This document shows positions 14,003 to 18,194 of a DNA stretch of 18,194 bases, in pieces. Source of the DNA: an uncultured Collinsella sp. (lineage in GTDB: Bacteria; Actinomycetota; Coriobacteriia; Coriobacteriales; Coriobacteriaceae). A program made the translations under genes and the position numbers. Numbering within the stretch: position 1 is the stretch's first letter; every line of letters begins with the position of its first letter. Location: positions 1 through 18,194 of the forward strand of contig URWW01000034.1 of the NCBI GenBank assembly GCA_900551665.1, given 5' to 3'. The notes beneath the pieces are model-generated. The model saw only the letters and a program-made list of their open reading frames with translations. It searched no databases and was not told the origin of the DNA.

Positions 14003-15553
14003 TTACTCCTCGACGGCGAGGGCGCGACCCGTCATCTCGGCGCTGGGCTCGAGACCGGCCATGGTGAGCATGGTCGGGGCGATGTCGGACAGGCGACCGT
14101 CCTCGATGCCGACGAGCTTGGCGGCGTCGCTCACGATGATGAACGGCACGCGGTTGGTGGTGTGGGCGGTGAAGGGCTTCTTCTCGCCATCGACCTCGTC
14201 AAACATGTGATCGGCGTTGCCGTGATCGGCGGTGATCAGCGCAAAGCCGCCCTTGGCCTGAATGGCCGGGATGACCTTGGAAAGGGCCTCGTCAACAGCC
14301 TCGACGGCCTTCACAGCGGCGTCGAACACGCCGGTGTGGCCGACCATGTCGCAGTTGGCGAAGTTCACGATGTAGAAGTCGGCACGATCTTCGTTGATGG
14401 CCTCGACAAGCTTCTCGGTGACCTCGGGGGCGCTCATCTCAGGCTTGAGATCGTAGGTGGCAACCTTCGGGCTCGCGACGAGAACGCGCTCCTCCCCCTT
14501 CTTGGGCTCCTCGATACCGCCGTTCATGAAGAACGTGACGTGCGCGTACTTCTCGGTCTCGGCGGTGTGGAGCTGCTTGAGCCCGTTGGCAGCGATGACA
14601 TCGGCCAGGACGTTCTCGGGGAACGTCTTGGGGAAGGCGACCTCGACGTCGAAGGACGGGTCGTACTCGGTCATCGTCACAAAGTGGGAAAGCTCGATCT
14701 TCTCGCGCTCGAAGCCGTCGAAGTCGGCGTCGGTGAAGGCGCGGGTCATCTGACGGGCGCGATCCGGGCGGAAGTTGAAGAAGATGACGGCGTCGCCGGC
14801 GTGAATGCCCTCGTTGTGGCAGGCGAACGGGTCGACGAACTCATCGCCGCGCGGGTCCTTCTCGTAGAAGGCCTTGATGCCGGCGACGGGATCAGCCTCG
14901 GCATCGGAGGCGTTGACCAGCACGTCGTAGGCGCTCTGGATACGCTCCCAACGGTTATCGCGGTCCATGGCCCAATAACGGCCGGAGACGGTGGCGATGC
15001 GGGCGTCGCACCCGGTCTTCTCAGAGACCTCGGCCAGGAAGGCGGCGAGCTCGGAAACATAGCCGGCGCCGGACTGCGGGTCGACGTCGCGGCCGTCCAT
15101 GAAGCAGTGGACGCGGACGGTCTTCACGCCGCGCTCGGCGGCCATGGCCACGAGAGCCTCGCAGTGGCTCTGCATGGAGTGCACGCCGCCGGGGCTCATG
15201 AGACCCATGAGGTGCAGGGTCTTGTCGGCAGCGGCGCAATCGCCCATCGCCTTGACGAAGACCTCGTTCTCCTTGAGGGAGCCGTCCTTGATGGCGTTGT
15301 TGATACGCGAGAGCTCCTGGAAGATGATGCGGCCGGCGCCGATGTTGAGGTGACCGACCTCAGAGTTGCCCATCTGACCGTCGGGCAGGCCGACGTCCTC
15401 GCCGGAAGCTCCGAGGGTGGTATGCGGATAGTTCGCATACAGGCTGTCAATGAAGGGCGTGTTGGCCGCGCTGACGGCGTTGTCGGAGCCCTCGGGCGCC
15501 AGACCAAAGCCGTCCATGATGACGAGCAATGCAGGAAGGTGGCGGTTAGCCAT
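14003..15553 (-). CDS. gpmI: 2,3-bisphosphoglycerate-independent phosphoglycerate mutase
   Basis: 516 residues, the normal length. It interconverts 3- and 2-phosphoglycerate using two Mn2+ ions and a phosphoserine intermediate. Visible residues are Asp14 in MDGFG, nucleophile Ser64 in GQMGNSEVGH, the HCFMDGRDVDP substrate loop, and metal ligands in TADHGNADH (441-449) and AHTTN (463-467). The ATG at 15553 has GGGGAG eight bases upstream; the open frame up to 15616 would code through the terminator hairpin. It is the last gene of the glycolytic run. It lies directly behind that hairpin with no space for a promoter, so its level should depend on read-through. Confidence 0.96.
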   Translation of the reverse strand: MANRHLPALLVIMDGFGLAPEGSDNAVSAANTPFIDSLYANYPHTTLGASGEDVGLPDGQMGNSEVGHLNIGAGRIIFQELSRINNAIKDGSLKENEVFVKAMGDCAAADKTLHLMGLMSPGGVHSMQSHCEALVAMAAERGVKTVRVHCFMDGRDVDPQSGAGYVSELAAFLAEVSEKTGCDARIATVSGRYWAMDRDNRWERIQSAYDVLVNASDAEADPVAGIKAFYEKDPRGDEFVDPFACHNEGIHAGDAVIFFNFRPDRARQMTRAFTDADFDGFEREKIELSHFVTMTEYDPSFDVEVAFPKTFPENVLADVIAANGLKQLHTAETEKYAHVTFFMNGGIEEPKKGEERVLVASPKVATYDLKPEMSAPEVTEKLVEAINEDRADFYIVNFANCDMVGHTGVFDAAVKAVEAVDEALSKVIPAIQAKGGFALITADHGNADHMFDEVDGEKKPFTAHTTNRVPFIIVSDAAKLVGIEDGRLSDIAPTMLTMAGLEPSAEMTGRALAVEE

Positions 15554-15570
15554 GGTGAATTCTCCCCTAG

Positions 15571-15608
15571 TAAAAAGAATGGGCCGCAGCGCCTGAGCGC
15601 CGCGGCCC
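15571..15608 (-). terminator. Terminator-like hairpin between tpiA and gpmI
   Basis: GGGCCGC (15581-15587) pairs with GCGGCCC (15602-15608), with GCGC/GCGC above one mismatch and a CTGA loop. On the minus strand ATTCTTTTT follows. It starts 17 bases after the tpiA stop and ends just before the gpmI ribosome site. Confidence 0.8.
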
Positions 15609-15624
15609 GATTGCAAGACGGGTG

Positions 15625-16395
15625 TTACTCCGCGGCCTTCACGACCATCTCGGAGAAGTCCGCGGCCTTGAGAGACGCGCCGCCAACGAGGGCGCCGTCG
15701 ACGTCGGGCTTGGCAACGAGCTCGGCGATGTTGCCGGGCTTGGCGGAGCCACCGTACAGCACGCGGATACCATCGGCCATCTCGGCGCCGAAGAGCTCGA
15801 CGAGCGCCTCGCGCACGGCGTGGCAGACCTCCTGGGCGTCATCGGCGGTGGCGGTCATGCCGGTGCCGATGGCCCAGATGGGCTCGTAAGCGACGACAAG
15901 CTGGTCGGCGGAGGTGAGCTCGAGACCCTCGAGACCGGCCTTCACCTGGGCGACGACGTGCTCAACGTAGGTGCCGGCCTCGCGAACCTCAAGGGGCTCG
16001 CCGCAGCAGAAGACGGGAACGATGCCGCCGGCGACGAGCGCCTTGGCCTTCTTGTTCTGGTCCTCATCGGACTCGTGGAAATAGTCACGACGCTCGGAGT
16101 GACCGATGATGCAGTAGGTGCAGCCGGCAGACTTGAGCATCGGGACGGAGGTCTCGCCGGTGTAGGCGCCGGAAGCCTCCCAGTAGCAGTTCTGGGCGCC
16201 CAGGGCGATGGCGGAACCCTCGAGCTTGTGAGCGACGCAGCACAGGTCGATGGTGGGCGGGCACACGAGGACCTCGACACCGGCGGGGACCTCGGGCAGG
16301 GCCTCGACGAGCTCGGCGGCGAGGGCCTTGGCGGCCTCGCGGTCGTTGTTCATCTTCCAGTTGCCCGCGATAAGGGTGGTGCGATTATTCGGCAT
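15625..16395 (-). CDS. tpiA: Triosephosphate isomerase
   Basis: 256 residues, the usual length. It interconverts dihydroxyacetone phosphate and glyceraldehyde 3-phosphate. Active-site residues are Asn12 and Lys14 in GNWKMN, His99 in IIGHSERR and Glu171 in AYEPIWAIGTG; the phosphate loop YGGSAKPGN is at 214-222. Its ATG lies inside the end of pgk (11-base overlap), with GGAGG nine bases upstream, so the two are translationally coupled. It is cytoplasmic. Confidence 0.97.
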   Translation of the reverse strand: MPNNRTTLIAGNWKMNNDREAAKALAAELVEALPEVPAGVEVLVCPPTIDLCCVAHKLEGSAIALGAQNCYWEASGAYTGETSVPMLKSAGCTYCIIGHSERRDYFHESDEDQNKKAKALVAGGIVPVFCCGEPLEVREAGTYVEHVVAQVKAGLEGLELTSADQLVVAYEPIWAIGTGMTATADDAQEVCHAVREALVELFGAEMADGIRVLYGGSAKPGNIAELVAKPDVDGALVGGASLKAADFSEMVVKAAE

Positions 16396-17578
16396 CGTTC
16401 AGAGCCTCCACTCCAGGAAGGGCCTTACCCTCGACGAGCTCCATGGAAGCGCCACCGCCGGTGGAGATCCAGCTCATCTTGTCGGCCAGGTTGAACTTGT
16501 TGACGGCCGCGACGGAGTCGCCACCGCCGATGATGGAGGTGCAGTCGGCCTCGGCGACGGCCTCGGCGATAGCCTGGGTGCCGTGGGCGAAGTTGTCGAA
16601 CTCGAAGACGCCCATGGGGCCGTTCCAGAACACGGTCTTGGCGCCCTTGATGGCCTCGGCGTAGAGCTCCTCGGTCTTGGGGCCGATGTCCATACCCTCG
16701 CGGTCATCGGGGATCGCGTTGGAGGCGACGACCTCGGGCACAGCGTCCTCGCCGAAGTGGTCGGCGACGCGGTTATCGATGGGGAGCAGGATCTTGACGC
16801 CCTTCTCCTCGGCCTTCTTCAGCATCTCGCCGGCGCGCTCGACCCAGTCCTCCTCCTTGAGGGACTGGCCGACGCTCATGCCCTGAGCGAGGAAGAAGGT
16901 GTAGGCCATGCCGCCACCGATGATCAGGGTGTCGGCGGAGTCGATGAGGTGATCGAGGACGCCGATCTTGGAGGAAACCTTGGAACCACCGACGATGGCG
17001 ACGAGCGGGCGCTCAGGGTTGGCGAAGATACCGGTGAGGGTATCGACCTCCTTCTCGAGCAGGAAGCCGGCCACGGCAGGCAGGTACTCGGCGGGGCCCA
17101 CGACGGAACCCTGGGAGCGGTGGGCGGTGCCGAAGGCGTCGAGGACGAAGACATCGCCGTAAGAAGCGAGCGTCTTGGCGATCTCGGGGTCGTTCTTCTT
17201 CTCACGCTTGTCGAAGCGGACGTTCTCGAGAACGAGGATCTTGCCGGGCTCGAGAGCCTCGACGGCGGCAGCGGCCTTCTCGCCGTACGTGTCGGCGACG
17301 AAGGTCACATCGAGGCCGGAGAGCTCGGCGAGCTTGGCGGCGACGGGCTCGAGGGAGAACTCGGGCTGGAAGCCGGTGCCGTCCGGACGACCGAGGTGGC
17401 TCATGAGGATGACGCGGGCGTTGTGGTCGACCAGGTACTTGATGGTCGGGAGAGCGGCGTTGATGCGGGTGGTGTCACCGACAACGCCGTCCTTGATCGG
17501 CACGTTGAAGTCGACGCGGACGAGGACGCGCTTGCCGTCGACGTCGATGTCGCGGACGGTCTTCTTGGTGAAAGCCAT
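16385..17578 (-). CDS. pgk: Phosphoglycerate kinase
   Basis: 397 residues, normal length. It transfers the acyl phosphate of 1,3-bisphosphoglycerate to ADP. The signatures are RVDFNVP (21-27), the basic-patch region HLGRP (61-65), FWNGPMGVFE and the nucleotide-site GGGDSVAAV near the C-terminus. The start at 17578 has AGGA seven bases upstream; an ATG two codons earlier would sit on that ribosome site. It overlaps tpiA at its end and follows gap after a terminator-like hairpin. Confidence 0.97.
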   Translation of the reverse strand: MAFTKKTVRDIDVDGKRVLVRVDFNVPIKDGVVGDTTRINAALPTIKYLVDHNARVILMSHLGRPDGTGFQPEFSLEPVAAKLAELSGLDVTFVADTYGEKAAAAVEALEPGKILVLENVRFDKREKKNDPEIAKTLASYGDVFVLDAFGTAHRSQGSVVGPAEYLPAVAGFLLEKEVDTLTGIFANPERPLVAIVGGSKVSSKIGVLDHLIDSADTLIIGGGMAYTFFLAQGMSVGQSLKEEDWVERAGEMLKKAEEKGVKILLPIDNRVADHFGEDAVPEVVASNAIPDDREGMDIGPKTEELYAEAIKGAKTVFWNGPMGVFEFDNFAHGTQAIAEAVAEADCTSIIGGGDSVAAVNKFNLADKMSWISTGGGASMELVEGKALPGVEALNDAE

Positions 17579-17629
17579 GTCCATTCCTTTCTTATTTGAC
17601 GAGCGGCGGACGATACGTCCATCCGCTTG

Positions 17630-17671
17630 AAAAAGGGCGCGACCCCGGGCATACGCCATGAGGCCGCGCCC
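17630..17671 (-). terminator. Terminator-like hairpin between gap and pgk
   Basis: GGGCGCGACC (17635-17644) pairs with GGCCGCGCCC (17662-17671), ten pairs with one G-U, with a small GGC/GCC stem inside the loop. On the minus strand T5 follows. A further short dyad GGACG/CGTCC (17608-17620) lies in the pgk leader. Partial termination would set gap above pgk. Confidence 0.8.
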
Positions 17672-17713
17672 TCCTATAGACGCTTGGTCTAGATGCGAGA
17701 ATAACCGCGCAAC

Positions 17714-18194
17714 TTAGGCGACGAACTTCTCGAAGTACTTGATGGTGCGGACCATCTGGGAGGTGTAGGAGTTCTCGTTGTCGTACCAAGAAACAACCTG
17801 AACCAGGGTCTGGCCGTTGCCGAGGTCGGCGCACATGGTCTGGGTGGCGTCGAAGATGGAGCCGTGGGTCTCACCGATGATGTCGGTGGAGACGATCTCG
17901 TCCTCGTTGTAGCCGAAGGTCTCGGAGATGGTCTCGGCGTAAGCCTTCATAGCGGCGTTGACCTCGTCCTTGGTGACGACCTTGTCGACGACGGCGTAGA
18001 GGTTGGTGAGGGAGCCGGTCGGCGTAGGAACGCGCTGGGCGGCACCGATGAGCTTGCCGTTGAGCTCAGGCAGAACCAGGCCGATGGCCTTGGCGGCACC
18101 GGTGCTGTTGGGCACGATGTTGGCGGCGCCGGCGCGGGCGCGGCGCAAATCGCCCTTGCGGTGCGGGCCGTCCAGGATCATCTGGTCGCCGGTG
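17714..18194 (-). CDS. gap: Glyceraldehyde-3-phosphate dehydrogenase, C-terminal part
   Basis: Partial. The 5' end lies beyond the window; 159 residues are visible, reading in frame from TGDQMILDGPHRKGDLRRARAG (split here: TGDQ, PHRKGD, RRARAG). This is the catalytic-domain region with the inorganic-phosphate-site Arg. STGAAKAIGLVLPELNGKL, RVPTPTGSLT and VSWYDNENSY (which closes over NAD) are typical. The catalytic Cys lies upstream, outside the window. It oxidises glyceraldehyde 3-phosphate to 1,3-bisphosphoglycerate, the substrate of the next gene product. It is the first visible gene of the glycolytic operon. Confidence 0.96.
   Translation of the reverse strand, partial: TGDQMILDGPHRKGDLRRARAGAANIVPNSTGAAKAIGLVLPELNGKLIGAAQRVPTPTGSLTNLYAVVDKVVTKDEVNAAMKAYAETISETFGYNEDEIVSTDIIGETHGSIFDATQTMCADLGNGQTLVQVVSWYDNENSYTSQMVRTIKYFEKFVA

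Noticed and set aside
14162..17599. Long plus-strand frames opposite gpmI, tpiA and pgk
   Set aside because: All three minus-strand genes have intact catalytic motifs, so the plus frames are codon-bias shadows.

Overview
The window looks like the chromosome of a high-GC Gram-positive bacterium of the class Coriobacteriia (Collinsella- or Olsenella-like). This is inferred from protein style, strong G/C bias at third codon positions, CCA-encoding tRNAs and the gene set; no 16S rRNA gene is present to confirm it. Nearly all coding is on the minus strand. The exceptions are two tRNA genes at the left edge and one unfamiliar protein gene at 12769-13743.

Left part (1-3600): tRNA-Gly(GCC) and tRNA-Cys(GCA) on the plus strand, each followed by a hairpin, converge on a two-gene minus-strand signalling unit. 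That unit encodes a PAS-GAF-PP2C (SpoIIE/RsbU-type) phosphatase and then a protein that fuses a STAS anti-sigma antagonist domain to a HATPase anti-sigma kinase domain. Together they form a compact partner-switching module with no sigma gene nearby. tRNA-Leu(GAG), with its own promoter and a UUCG-loop terminator, lies upstream.

Middle (3643-11870): a complete oligopeptide/dipeptide ABC importer, oppA-oppB-oppC-oppD-oppF in transcription order. A strong terminator-like hairpin separates the binding-protein gene from the membrane and ATPase genes. Beyond the operon's terminator, in its own unit, lies a diverged second binding-protein gene, clearly a paralogue of oppA. The oppA leader is long and rich in dyad symmetry.

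Right part (12019-18194): secG with its own terminator, and the glycolytic run gap (5' end outside the window), pgk, tpiA, gpmI, all on the minus strand. pgk and tpiA overlap, and terminator-like hairpins lie in the gap-pgk and tpiA-gpmI gaps. Between gpmI and secG, on the opposite strand, sits a 324-residue protein with a C-terminal DUF559/Vsr-like nuclease signature. It is bracketed by two almost identical 56-bp palindromes (23-bp arms, 10-nt loops that differ completely). secG commonly sits beside gap-pgk-tpiA in Gram-positive bacteria, so this bracketed gene looks like a cassette inserted into an old gene cluster. It is the best candidate in the window for an undescribed element.
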